Assembly (NCBI GenBank): GCA_035610365.1
Contig: CM069432.1
Span: 226,012,532 to 226,076,531 of the forward strand
DNA: 64,000 bases
Direction: 5' to 3'
Origin: Aquatica leii
Taxonomy: Eukaryota > Arthropoda > Insecta > Coleoptera > Lampyridae
Positions 1-11,253 of this stretch are shown piece after piece; within the stretch, counting starts at the first letter, position 1, and each line of letters starts with the position of its first letter. Below the pieces are notes generated by a model. That model was not told the DNA's origin. It searched no databases and worked only from the letters and a program-made list of their open reading frames with translations. The translations under genes and the position numbers were made by a program.

Positions 1-830
1 ATGTTTTAAATCACATAATTGATTGCATTCAGTAAATTTGCATGGTATTTTTAGATTTTTATTTCTTCAATAAGCTTTTGGTGATCAACAAACTTTTTGT
101 GTAAATTTAGATTACTTTTGTTTAATAAATTGTTTGCAAGAAGATTATTTTCTAATCGATCTATACATATATTAAATTTTAGTTATTTTTGAAAATTGAA
201 TTTTATTAATTTATTTAAAAAGGCGATCCTGTCAATTACATTAAAAGCTAAAGCCGTGCGCGTTATAATTTGGCGATCCTGCCTGATTTGAATTGTGTAG
301 GTTGTTTTAATCACTTAAAACAAAGACGACTGGAAGTTTCTTTATTCTGATAAAGTAAAAGAATTGCGTCATAATGAGTCATAACACAGTAAATAAACTT
401 CAGTATAGTAACATACAAAGTTTACAAAACTAAAATTCAGTCAAAACTTTATATATCAAGGTTTGCATTTAAATGATATGCGTACTAAATTAAATATTTA
501 AATGTAGAAAGTTTGAGGAAAATCTAATAAATTAGATTTACAATAATTTTGTCGATTTAATGTGTGGTATTATATGCGAGTAAATTTATTTTGGAAGCTG
601 CTTACGAGGACGATCGTAGGGTTTAGTGTGTGTAGGCCTCATTTTTTTGGGGTCAAGTGAGCATGGCTTTACAATTCGTCTAGGGGGTTAAATATCTAAA
701 AGTAGTTTCCGATATAGTATAAATAATTTAATTAAAAAAAATTTGTTTAGTTGAAGGAAATTGTGAAATCGAGGAACAAATAAAAAGGAAGAAGGAGGAA
801 AATTTAAGTCAAATAAATGACGACTCGGTT

Positions 831-1055
831 ATGACCGATCTGTCAAGGTTTGGTTATAATGCGGGGAGTACTTCAAATCGGGGAGAATCGTTTAATCAAC
901 GAAATTGGGGGGAAGTGATGCAATGTTTAATGCAAATGAATAATAATTTAAAACAAAGTATTGATGAAATCAAACTTGAAATGAAACAAAGCAGTTTGAA
1001 ACTAAAACAAAATACCGAAGAACCTAGAGAATGTAAAACAATTTTGAAGGACTAA
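831..1055 (+). pseudogene. gag-like piece of the Gypsy fossil
   Basis: A 74-residue open stretch, rich in Asn, Gln, Lys and Glu, with a heptad-like Lys/Leu/Met pattern in its second half (MNNNLKQSIDEIKLEMKQ). This resembles the N-terminal coiled-coil region of Gypsy gag proteins. It lies downstream of the putative primer-binding site and upstream of the polymerase remnants, the place where gag is expected. There is no zinc knuckle in this piece. The call depends mostly on position, because gag sequences diverge too fast for a sure match by eye. Confidence 0.45.
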
Positions 1056-1989
1056 ACCTGTTATAAAATAAGTAAGTTAGAGGAAAAAAATGAGAAGGTG
1101 GAAGTGTGTATGATTAAAACGGAAAGAATGTATCAAAATTTTGAAAACAAACAATCAGGAATATATACTCAACAACAACAAAAGAATCAGAAGAAGTAGC
1201 TGTTATGAAAAATCAAGTACAAAGTTTGCATGACGTAATAAAAACAAGGGTGTTAAAAACCGGGATTAATTGCAATATTAAGTAAAAAAAAAACAACGTT
1301 TACAGAGGAAGATCCGCTGGGTTTTTTTAAAGAGTTAGAACTGTATGTAGAAAAAAGGATTTCAAGCAATGGTTTACAGACACGTATTGGTCAGTTTCGC
1401 GACAAAACAAAATTTGAAAACAAATTTATTCACTAAAAATTTATGACCCGCGAAACGGTAGCATTGTAAAACCTATTGACTATTGTTATTCAGGTGGATT
1501 ATTATTATTATTCTGGATCTACATATTGGCGAAGAAAGTCTTTTTCACATTATCCGTACCGTACCGTAAGTACTGATTACAGAGCCCTTAGTTTTCTAAA
1601 TACTGAAAAACATTGAAGTGGTAAGTTACTGAGGTGAGCACAAGTTCTACAAGAATACGACTTAAAAATAGAATATATAGAGATATAGAATAACATTGTA
1701 GCTAATTGTTTATCACGAAAAATTTTAAGTGTGTGAATAAATAAATGCGATTGTAACAACAAAGAATACCACATCAATACGATAGGAGAGATTAATAGTA
1801 GAGAACGACACATTAAAACAAAACTATAAAAAATCAGGGAATTATAAAGAAAAGATTCTCGATTAAAATACTTTTTTGAGGGGCTAGACGGCAGCGGCGA
1901 ATGTGAAAGAAACAATGGAAAAATATTACTTCATTTATAACGATGTTTTATTTCAAAGAAACAATAAGTGCTCAGATGACTGAAAAGTT

Positions 1990-2525
1990 TGCATTCCGGA
2001 AATTCTGTTAGATACACTGATTGATGATTATCAAGAACGATACGGACACTTTGGGGTTTCTAAATGTTATGAAGCTTTATTCGGAAGTTGTAAATTTATT
2101 AACATGGAAAGGAGGATACGGAATAAAACCAATGAATGTGATATATGTCAAGAGTCAAAGTGTTATAATAAAAGTGTTGAAGGACTAATGCAAAATATGC
2201 TAGTGGACACACCCGGGGAAATTATTTGCGTAGATTCGATGGCTCCTTTTCTGAGAAGCAGAAGAGGGGTAACAACATTGTTTGTAGGGTTAGATGTGTT
2301 TCGTAAATACATTAAGTTGTACGCCGTAAAGAAAACAACAGCTAAAATTTTATGCAAAAAATTCTTGGAAGAGTACATACCACATATCAATTATAATCCA
2401 AAAGCGGTAATGCCAAATCATGGACCACAATTCATTAGTAGTGCCAGTCTATTGAAAAAACGCGGATAAAAATTAAATATTAGGCGGCGCGGCGTTTCAT
2501 CCGCAATCAAAACTAGTAGAAAAAG
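1990..2525 (+). pseudogene. integrase piece of the Gypsy fossil
   Basis: This piece contains the H-x-GHFG region and a later CDICQESK motif, which together make the HHCC zinc-binding region of Ty3/Gypsy integrases. The beginning of the catalytic core follows, with ICVDSMAPF carrying the expected first catalytic Asp and FVGLDVFRKY following it. Further on are NHGPQFIS and a HPQSK-type motif, typical of the later part of the same core. An RNase H tail lies just upstream (about 1575-1730), which is the normal Gypsy gene order. The piece is a relic with breaks and no longer codes for a protein. Confidence 0.75.
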
Positions 2526-2545
2526 AAATCGGGCTCAATCAATTA

Positions 2546-3199
2546 TCGGTATATCTATATATACACATGTTTATCTTTAATAACATGCAATTTGGAAATT
2601 GACCAGTTTTGAATCAAATTCTCAGGTTGCTAATGTTAAAAACGGTTACACCATAAGAAGAACCGGGCCAACGTGTCACTATATCTATAAACTTGAAATT
2701 GGCATCGCATACTGCCTGAACAGTATTAGAAATGTAATTCTTTTGATTTCGATACACCTCTGCATCTTCACCACCAATGTGTATTTAATTAAATAATATT
2801 CTTGGTGTTATGGAAAACGTGCAATTTTATATATAGAACATTTTGCAAGTGTACGTTTCTTATCTGTATCTGGCAATTTTATAAACTTATTGTACAAACG
2901 TGCAATGGCCATAGAAACTTTAGAGATGATTCCAATTGCTGTTGTGAAATGCATTTCCATAAAATTAGCTACTACGTCTAAGTGACTTCCTGTAGCATAA
3001 TACTACAAACAAGTAAGTAATTGGTATATTGACAATTTATATTTATTCCTGTAAATACATAGACACATATTAAAGACAAAATTTTAATTAAATTCATTAT
3101 TTATCTTACACATTGGCAGAAAATTTTAACTAATTTTTCAGTATTGGAAATAAATGCATTACTGTTTCTTTAATTAACCAGATTTTTTTGAAAAACATA
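2546..3199. other. Unassigned AT-rich stretch
   Basis: This lies between the Gypsy fossil and the first Penelope-like element. A 65-codon open frame on the plus strand (2599-2796) has no recognisable motif and ordinary local composition. I see no gene here. Part of it may be the unrecognised 3' end of the Gypsy fossil. Confidence 0.4.
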
Positions 3200-4885
3200 A
3201 TTATACTATGATAAGAATGTCTTCCGGGTTTGGACCGTGTCATTGTTGTTGTAACCGAAGTTGCCCACGTTTTACCCACTTTCGTAAATAGCTTCTTCAG
3301 GGCGTGAGATAAATCGCAAAACTGAAACAAGCAAACCGAAATCTAACTAAGAACTTCTCAAAAGTTAGGTTATCAACTTGTGAAACAAGCCATAATCTAA
3401 ACACTGAAAAAGTGACTTAAGAAGAAATAGTCTCCCTATATAAAGGAGAAGGATCGTCACGGATGGTTAAGCTCGACTCTGAGTGGTTTACGGTTGCTAA
3501 GGGGCGTGTTTTCGATAAATGACTAATGACCGGGAACCAAAGAGGGGATAGCTCGAAACCATGATCGCGATTGAAGTTATTGGGGTGTTTGATGATTTCT
3601 ATGCTCTCTCGGAATTTCCTGTTGAAAAAATCTATCTTGTCACTTGTAGTAAAATGTTGTTCAGCAACCGCAGACTTGGAAATATACATTTTCCTTATAC
3701 AACGATCGTGTTCTGAAATGCAAATAATGACGGAACGACCGGTTTCACCAATGTAGACTAAACCACGTAAACAAGGAATTTGGTATACACCTTGAGATGA
3801 AAGTGTAGGAAATTTGTCTTTGAAAAAAGTTAGAATCTGAGAGTTTTTACCTGTCTAGTTAAATATGGGTTTAATACCATTCTTGCGAAGGAGTTTCCCT
3901 ATTTGATCTGTAACCTTGTGAATGTAGGGTAAAAAGGCTAGTTTCGGATTCGATTCGGGAGTAGAAATGTCCTTAGGTCCTTAGGTATGTAGATGTAGAC
4001 AACGGTTGATAACTCTATGAATATCTCGTTTCACATAACCATTGTTTACTAAGGTTCTAGTAAGATGACGAACTTCCGAGTCTAGATTCTCACGTTTCTG
4101 TGCAGGAAGATGATGAGACGAAGCATGAAGGTATCTGTCCGTATGGGTAGGTTTGCGATAAACAGAATGGCTCAGAAGTCCGTCGGGCTTAGGAGTCACA
4201 AGAACGTCGAAAAATGGAAGAGAACCATCACTTTCAATTTCCATAGTAAATTTGATATCTAAGTGTTGATTGTTAAGATGATCAAAAAACTTACAACAAC
4301 AATTCGAGATGACCATGAGGCCAAACAATAAACGTGTCGTCAACATACCTAAACTACACTTTAAGTTTTAATATTGATGATTCCAAAGCAACCGTTTCAA
4401 AGGATTCCATAAAAATGTTAGCTACAACAGGTGATAGAGGAGAACCCATAGCAGCACCAGAAACCTGTTTGTAAAAATTGTTAACAAATTGGAAGTAAGT
4501 AAAAGATAGACACTTATCAATAAGAGGAATCAAATTCAAGTTCTTACCATGTTGAGAGTTCACGAGAAGATCTTGGGGTTCAAGTTTTATAGTTTCTAGA
4601 CGTTGAATAAAATGCTGAGAGTTGAGGATGTGAAAAGAGGTTTTACTTGTAAACTCGCAAAGAATGTTGGACAAGAATTTGGCTAGCTTGTAGGTAGGAG
4701 ATTGGATAGTACTGACGATAGGTCGAAAAGGAATACCTTATTTATGAACTTTGGGAAGTCCGTATATGAGAGGTGATTTGAAATTTGATGGGGTAAGTCC
4801 ACGTTTAGTTTCCGGAGGCAGATTGGAAGATTTGATGATTTGGCTGACCTTGCGTTCAATCCTCGAGGTGGGGTTGTGAATCAGC
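3200..4885 (-). mobile_element. Penelope-like retroelement, 5'-truncated (copy 1)
   Basis: Minus-strand remnant of a Penelope-like element, with reverse transcriptase followed by a GIY-YIG endonuclease and the 3' terminal region. The 3' boundary near 3200 is set by comparison with two other copies in the window (11253 and about 53640), which all end in a CTTATC-rich motif after CCGGAAGAC or its equivalent. The 5' side stops inside the reverse-transcriptase N-terminal region near 4885. Such 5' truncation is usual for this class. It is moderately diverged but still has long open stretches. The terminal region (about 3205-3330) is the same repeat that forms the palindrome at 10677-11253. Confidence 0.85.
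3400..4880 (-). pseudogene. Penelope reverse transcriptase + GIY-YIG endonuclease remnant
   Basis: Reading down the minus strand, the order is: the region before the palm (NPTSRIERKVSQIIKSSNLP), the motif YGLPKVHK, FRPIVSTIQSPTYKLAKFL, then QVSGAAMGSPLSPVVANIFM (4430-4490), which is the Penelope palm signature. The YVDD-type region is near 4330. SLPFFDVLVTPKPDG and YRKPTHTDRYLHASSHH follow (4100-4230), then GVYQIPC with YIGETGR (3720-3810), the GIY-YIG nuclease signature. The end is the conserved KHPNNFNRDHG-ELS region (3560-3600). In living relatives this single protein copies its RNA at a nicked target. This copy is broken and lacks its N-terminus, so it should not be functional. Confidence 0.85.
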
Positions 4886-7800
4886 CGCTACTTGCATATC
4901 TTAAAATAACACACAGGTACACTAACGTTTTCAGTAGTTTTCTAACAGCTAAATAAAGAGTAAAATGACCGCTAGTTGCTGTATAGCGTTTATCCTTACC
5001 CATAAAGTGAAATGACAGTTAGTAGCGTCGTTAAATAGTTCAGCCGTTAGTTTTAACATTAATAAATATTTTTAATAAATACAAAATAACGACATGTAAC
5101 TAACTTGCTAGCAAACTATCTTGATACTACAGTTCTATCGTGCTGAAAAACAAACTATTTTGTGTTAGCATCAATTTTGCTCTAGACTGAGTGGTAAACG
5201 TGTAGTGGAATATTATTATTTATTATAAAATTTCTACATAAAGGACAGTATATGTAAAACTTGCAGTTGACATCTTAACACACCATATACAATAGCTACA
5301 TAGAAAACACTTTGATACATTGAAATGGCAGAATTACAAAAACCTTTATAAAACACAATACGTATATTTTAAACTTATCGATAGAAATCAACATATTTTA
5401 TTTGCTGAAAAAAAAAACGTTACAAAACTTTTATTCAAAAATAAATATCACCGTAGTTACCACACAAAACGCTTTAAATCATAAAATACTGCCTTTAATG
5501 ATTTCACAAAACAGTTTTGTAATTTCTACTTTTAGTTTAATAAATATTGTCAAAAGCAAAGTTACAACTTAGCTTATTTAACTTTACAAAAGAATATTAT
5601 ATATCAGTTTGCAATTACTCAAATACAGTAAAGTTTTAAATAAATCAATTTGTTTCTATTTATTTATAATAAATTTTAAGTGTGCGGTTTAGAACATTTT
5701 ATAAATGATCGTAAACAGTGTTGTTTAATTTGACCACGTTTTTATAGCCTTATTAATTAATTTGCATTTGCTTTATAGATTCTTGAAAACCTACTTTAAA
5801 TAGCAAATTTTCGTAGCTTTTAGTTTAGCTTTTCTCAATAATTTTGAAAATATGAAATTAATAACAAAACACAAATAATAATTTTCTTGAATGTTTCTTA
5901 ATTTTACAGATATATTTTTTGGTACCGATGATATCGTTTTTTCTTGTTGTGAACAAGTACTAAACTAAAAAATGATGTATTTGTTTACTAATAGATATTC
6001 AGTTGTTCATGTACTACTTGACAAGTATCTCGTGTCCAAGCAACTGCGCGGTGAAAACCTTAAGTAAGTGGTCTTTCCAGTTTGGTTTTCTTAAAATACG
6101 CGTCACTTCCTTTTCTTTACGCTATCTGTAGTTTGAGCTTTATATTATTTTTGTTTAGAAATGTTTCACTAGGTAAATTGCGTTTTTTAAGTAACTACAT
6201 TGCGTTAATAATGTAATTATTAACGATTAAATTAAATTGCAACCTGTTTTTTATTTAGAATTATTTGTTTGCATACTGTATCCAAGCGTAAAGTATATCC
6301 TTTTCTGGTCAAATGGATCCTCTATCTTTGCAGTTAAACTCCGCTTGGACAAAAGATACTAGTCAAATTAGTACGTACTTTTGTGTATATTTCCATGTAA
6401 TACTGACCATTTTTGTGTGATTTTTTTTACGTATAACTTGTTTGAATTGTTTATAACTATTTTTAAAATATTGCTTTGCGCCATTTTTAAAATTATATAT
6501 TGTGTAGTTGCATATAACGGTTTTCTTTAGTTAATTTTTTATTATAAAAATCACAAAAAACAGTCAAGTTTTTTACGCAATAAATTAAATTTTTAGTTTT
6601 ATTGTGTATATTTTACGTAATCTAACTTCTAAACTTTTAGTTTTATATGTGAATTAACATTAACTTTGAGGTTTGTTAGAACTGTTTTAGTACGTTTATT
6701 TTTCTTTAAGAATGAATTATGTATTATCGCTTATAAAAATATATTACTACTAAATTTTATTGTTTTATAAACTGTACCTTAAAAAAATTATATAAAGTTC
6801 TATATCATTAGAGTTTCATACAAATAGCATAGATTTAAACGAGTGTTAATAAACTTAAAATTGTTTAATTTTTTTGTTTGGTTGACTTAATTTACAGAAA
6901 GTAAAAAACTGTTTAGCATAACAGAAAATCATTTTGTTCGATGGTCTACTTGAAATCTAACAACAGAACGAACTAATTGAGTAACTTCAAAGTGGCGTGT
7001 TTTTGCCGCGGGAGTTTTCAATCATGAATGACATAAGAGCGTCGCAAACTGGTGTACTGTTCGAATTCTTGAACTTTAAAAGTAAAAATCAAATGAACCG
7101 TTTTCTGCTTCCTTTGATTTGATCTCATTTCTATTACTTACTCTAACTTCAATCGCTTTTTGTGTACAAAGTTTGCGTGAAGTCAATCGTCGGAAAATGC
7201 GATGGCCGTATTTAATAGGGACTGAAATCGCGTAGGAATTCGATCTCATCTTCCTTTCATTAACTGACAGGATTAAATCCGAAAACTTTGCAACGTAAGT
7301 CAGTATCTTAGGAGATTTCCTTCTTTTCTATTTACCGTCACATTGATGATAATATATAGCACTCTTGAAAATCAACACTAAACACTTTCGGTAGAATCTG
7401 CAGAGGCTTGGTTACTTAACTTGTAAAGTTCATTCTTTCACATAAACCGCGACTGCAGTATTTCCGCGTCACGTCGTTATTATATCCGACCCCAGAGTCA
7501 CACAAAATGTTACATAACTTCTTGTGAAAGTCGCAACATTTTCTCCGGCGGGAAAAGAAGTTCGTTTTGTTTATTTTTATTTGTACCTGCAAAACTGAAA
7601 ACTGCAATTTATTGATTTAATGCTTGTCGCATTTTTAATAAATTCTCGGCAAAAACTTATGTGATAAAAGTATTTATGTTACTATAAACAGTTTTATCAC
7701 AATGATTTAACTTTTATTTTATAAATCAGTATTTTACGTCATTTATTACGTAATCTTACACATATATTTATTGGTTTTTTTATAAGCAAAACACATTTAA

Positions 7801-9307
7801 TTATAGATCCTAGTTAATATGCATATTTAGATCACTTATGTAAAAATAAAATTAAAGTTGTGAGCAAACAATTTTTATTTGAATTTTTTACTACTAAGTT
7901 TTTGAAAGAAGATAGTAACATTGTTTTTCAATGCATAGCAGTAAAAGAAGTTAATTTAAAGTTTTAATTTATTTGAATTATATAAAAACAAAGTGGAATA
8001 GAAGGTTTGTTCAATTTAAAATAGAAACGTACGTTTGTTCTCTTTTGTAAAAATTCGTTTCTAGAATGTTTATTTAAAGAAAGAAAAGATCACAAAGACT
8101 ACATTGTACATACGTTTTTTCATACTTTTTTAATGGAAATATAAACGTTAATTTTTACAGCATATTTTAATAAAATAATTAGTTAATAACTGAAAGTGTT
8201 TTCGTTTATGAAATAATATTTAAACACAAATATTTACAAATAGTCAATTGCTATATGTAAATATATAATTTTCGGATTTCATATTTTTGTAACTTTTATT
8301 TAATATTGATTTAAAAAGTTGTTTTGTTTATTAGTAGGTTTCATTTTTTAACCATTTAAAATTTTTAACTATTAGAATGCTAAATGTTACGTTTTGTGTT
8401 TTAAAATTGCACGTTAAACGTTAACGTTACTTAATTTTTTTATTTATTGTATCCAATACTTAATTTTGTTATCAATTTTTTTAAACAGATCTGAATTCTG
8501 TTTTTAATGGAAACAAAAATAATTATCGTAAACTGTAGTTAAAATCTTTTAGGTGTAATGGCCGTTTTATTAATTTTATAAAATGAATGAACATGCTTAT
8601 AGTATTAACAATTTAACTAAAAACTGAAAGTAGATACCATTATTGCTTAGTTTAAAATATAACGTTTATATATACTAAACACACAATTGATTTTAACACA
8701 ATCTTAGTTTCTCTTACTCATTTATGTTCATACTTTTTTTATAAGTGATTGTCTTTTTTATTGTAAATTGTTTTATTAGCTTGATTGCGCTAAAGCAGTT
8801 GGCAATATTAAAAGAAATTGTTAAAGTAAGACGAAACAAGAAAATTGATTATATTGTGTGTACAACTTGATAGTCCAAATGCAAATAAAAATTATGCTGT
8901 AGAGGATTTTGATAAAATCCAGATGGAGAGCGACGTTAAGTACCTAAAAAAATGATTGATTTAAAGATTGTTAGCTTAATATTTAGTGAGTTCTCGTTTG
9001 AAAATCAGAGAATAAAGACGTGTCTCCTGACTCTCTGTTATCTATCAATACGAGCGCGGGATAATGAGATAGAGAACAAATCACAATCTTTCACCACCAG
9101 TTTTAACAAATAAGAAAAATCATTTTAAACTTACGAACCTTATTACAGCAAATAAATATTATCGTTTAAATGATAGCATACAAAATGCTAGTAACATAAT
9201 TTATTAAATAGTGTTACAAAAATAACCACATAAAAATGCCAATATTTTTACACTAAGCAGCAAATTTCAAGTACTAAGAAATAATTAAGAACATTAAAGA
9301 ACACACA
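4886..9307. other. AT-rich non-coding stretch, with a less AT-rich patch at 6940-7570
   Basis: I find no coding motif, transposon terminus or RNA gene in these 4.4 kb. A 63-codon minus-strand frame (7416-7607) looks like chance. Base composition is not uniform: about 6000-6120 and 6940-7570 are visibly richer in G+C than the flanks and include TGCCGCGGGAG. Such patches in AT-rich insect DNA can be regulatory sequence or an untranslated exon, but nothing here proves it. If the CARP exon at 17791 has an upstream signal-peptide exon inside the window, it could lie here or in 13.9-17.6 kb. Confidence 0.4.
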
Positions 9308-9554
9308 CACGGAGAGAAATCTGCAATCACTAGTTATGAATAGTATGTTCATAAATTACACATTTAATAAAATTTATAAAATATGAATTATATTATGATG
9401 TTCTGCGTAATACGCATACAACATTTCTAAGAGTGCAATTTCTATGCGTTACGTATATTCATGTATTATGATTATGGTTTATAAATGTAATAAAGTTATG
9501 AATTGTTTTCATATTTTACTAGTTATCACTATAGTTATAATTTTATCTTAAGTT

Positions 9555-9668
9555 ATGAACAAACCTTCTTATATTATGATACATCAGCAAAACCAGCAGA
9601 ACGTTTCACACGCAGATAGTGTGTGCATTGCATCATCTAAAGAAGTAATTTTATCAACTGATAAAAAG
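9555..9668 (+). CDS. Hypothetical small ORF inside the CACGG element (possible exon)
   Basis: An ATG at 9555 opens a 42-codon frame that runs through a good splice-donor-like sequence (AAG|GTAAGC at 9668/9669) and stops soon after. The peptide begins MNKPSYIMIHQQNQQN and shows no recognisable domain. The donor suggests a first exon, but the next open piece (10390-10578) does not join in frame through the obvious acceptor, so a shared transcript is not supported. It may be chance. Confidence 0.2.
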
Positions 9669-10389
9669 GTAAGCAAAATGTAATAAAATCGTCATATATT
9701 TCTGTTTTTTGAGTTCTAATGTTTGTATATTAATTATTTTCTACATATATACATAAGATACAAATATTAGTACTTATAACACATTCACATACAAATTTAT
9801 AATTCTTGCGTAAACTGGTAGGTAACGAAAATATATTACATTATAAAGTATGTATTTGTATGAGGTGTACCAAATTAATTTGCCGTTTATCTCAATTTTA
9901 CATTATATATTGTGCGTATTTCCATTTCTTAAAATTAATATTAAAAACGTTAATAAATACTAACAATCCAAAGTAGGTACATATGTTCTGTTTTGTATTT
10001 AAAATGATAAGTTTCTCCGGTATCAGCTACTGTCAAAAACGTTTACATAAATTAGAATTTTACAACACGTTCTAGTCATTTATGCACACGTCTAAGGTAA
10101 TCAAATCCCTATCGCGAAACGATTCAAGGAATTATATTCCGGTACCCGTATTTATTACCACAAAAACATACAGTTGTCAAAGTAGTCATAGTATCCAAAG
10201 TAATCAAAGTAACGAATCACTTTAACTTAAATTAGAATTAGATATACAAGATGTTCAAAGTTATCTGTTTATTATTGCTATTTTGATTAATATGAAAGCT
10301 ACGAATTAGATTAAATTGAAAGTTGAAACACTTTTGATCACTTTCTGTATATTTACATTTTCTAACACACATACTTCTTATTTCTAGAT

Positions 10390-10578
10390 TTGCGTCGCTA
10401 TAATTTAACTAAAGTATTGCAAAGAGTTGTAAAACCTAAAGGCCGTAAGAAAATAGACAATAAGGTATGGAAAGTTAGCATTGGAGATACATGGAAGTGT
10501 TTTAGTTCTGAAGTGAGAACAGTGGCAGATATGTGTAGTAAGGATGACGATAATCTAGTTTGCTTTGGTAACGGATAA
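10390..10578 (+). CDS. Hypothetical ORF inside the CACGG element, unknown function
   Basis: This is a 62-codon open stretch directly after a splice-acceptor-like TTATTTCTAG (ends 10387). It has a distinctly protein-like composition: basic at the start (RRYNLTKVLQRVVKPKGRKK), then VWKVSIGDTW, ending in a Cys/Asp-rich tail. I do not recognise the family. The stretch is less AT-rich than its surroundings and lies in the middle of the CACGG element, just before the PLE palindrome, so it could be the surviving end of that element's own gene or a captured host exon. There is no good upstream ATG in frame. Confidence 0.35.
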   Translation: MRRYNLTKVLQRVVKPKGRKKIDNKVWKVSIGDTWKCFSSEVRTVADMCSKDDDNLVCFGNG

Positions 10579-10676
10579 TATTACGCATTTATACAATAAT
10601 TTTCTATAAACTTTTGATGCCTACTTTAAAATAATGGATTTGATAAACGTTTTAATAGCGGCTTCCACGGCCGAAG

Positions 10677-11253
10677 TCTATACTAAGTTAATAACGTCTT
10701 CCGGGTTTGGACCGTGTCAATGTTGTAACCGAAGTTGCCAACGTTTTGCCCACTTTCGTAAGGAGCTTCATCAGGGCGTCAGAGAAATCGAAGAACTCAA
10801 AGAAGCAACCGAAATCTAACTAAACACTTCTTAAAAGTTAGGTAATCAACTTGTGAACTAAGCCAGATTCTAAACTAAGAAAATGTAAGAAAGAAAACGA
10901 TAAACTTGAAAAAGCAAACCAAAATCTAATAAAGAACCACTACAGAGTTAGGTAATCAACTTGTGAACCAAGCCAGATTCTAGAATCCTAACTCTGTAGT
11001 GGTTCTTTGTTAGATTTTCGTTTGCTTTTCCAAGTTTATCGTTTTCTTTCTTACCTTTTCTGAGTTTAGAATCTAGCTGCGTTCACAAGTTGATTACGTA
11101 ACTTTTAGTTAGATTTCGGTTGCTTGTTTAGTTCTTCGATTTCTCTCACACCCTGATGAAACCCCTTACAAAAATGGGCGAAACGTTGGCAACTTCGGTT
11201 ACAACATTGACACGGTCCAAACCCGGAAGACGTTCTTATCTTAGTATTGATAA
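10677..11253. repeat. Penelope-type terminal repeat palindrome (two inverted copies)
   Basis: Two copies of the PLE terminal region face each other around the perfect palindrome GATTCTAGAATC (10976-10987). The left arm is the minus-oriented copy and the right arm the plus-oriented one. Both outer ends carry the CCGGGTTTGGACCGTGTC motif or its complement, matching the 3' ends of the PLEs at 3200 and 53640. The left arm has a partial internal duplication (GGTAATCAACTTGTGAAC at about 10842 and 10951). No reverse transcriptase lies between the arms, so this is a terminal-repeat dimer. Folded, it would give a hairpin with a stem of well over 200 bp. Confidence 0.8.
11148..11192 (+). ncRNA. Hammerhead-ribozyme-like motif in the Penelope terminal repeat
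   Basis: CTGATGA at 11153-11159 is followed, after a stretch that can pair CCC with GGG, by GAAACGTT at 11180-11187. These are the invariant hammerhead core pieces, with ACGT as a minimal self-complementary stem III and a predicted cut after GTT. Stem I would pair the CC just before the core with GG just after the cut; the sibling arm (10740-10780, minus) extends this to GCC/GGC. Hammerheads with very short stem III that act as dimers are known in Penelope terminal repeats (established). In this copy stem II and stem I are short, so activity is uncertain. Confidence 0.45.

Larger units (their letters stand above)
221..2545 (+). mobile_element. Ty3/Gypsy LTR-retrotransposon fossil
   Basis: Old, broken Gypsy-type retroelement in the plus orientation. 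Visible parts in order are a leader with a primer-binding-site-like TGGCGATCCTGCC at 271-283, a gag-like stretch (about 830-1370), an RNase H end (about 1575-1730) and an integrase stretch with an HHCC-type zinc-binding region and the start of the catalytic core (about 1990-2525). No confident LTR pair was found, so the outer limits are approximate. The element is much shorter than a complete Gypsy element and has many breaks, on the order of ten or more. It is clearly inactive and old. Family assignment rests on the RNase H-integrase order and on integrase motifs seen directly. Confidence 0.75.

Noticed and set aside
1577-1915. 112-codon minus-strand open frame
   Set aside because: It is antisense to the Gypsy RNase H region, which reads on the plus strand; composition is typical of a shadow frame.
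2163-2390. 75-codon minus-strand frame
   Set aside because: Exact antisense of the Gypsy integrase piece.
9555-10578. Two-exon gene made of 9555-9668 and 10390-10578
   Set aside because: The donor leaves phase 0, but the acceptor before 10388 then runs into a stop after six codons, so the junction does not work. Each piece is listed separately at low confidence.
10634-10819. 61-codon plus-strand frame in the PLE palindrome
   Set aside because: It reads the antisense of the Penelope terminal repeat; the sense strand here is minus.
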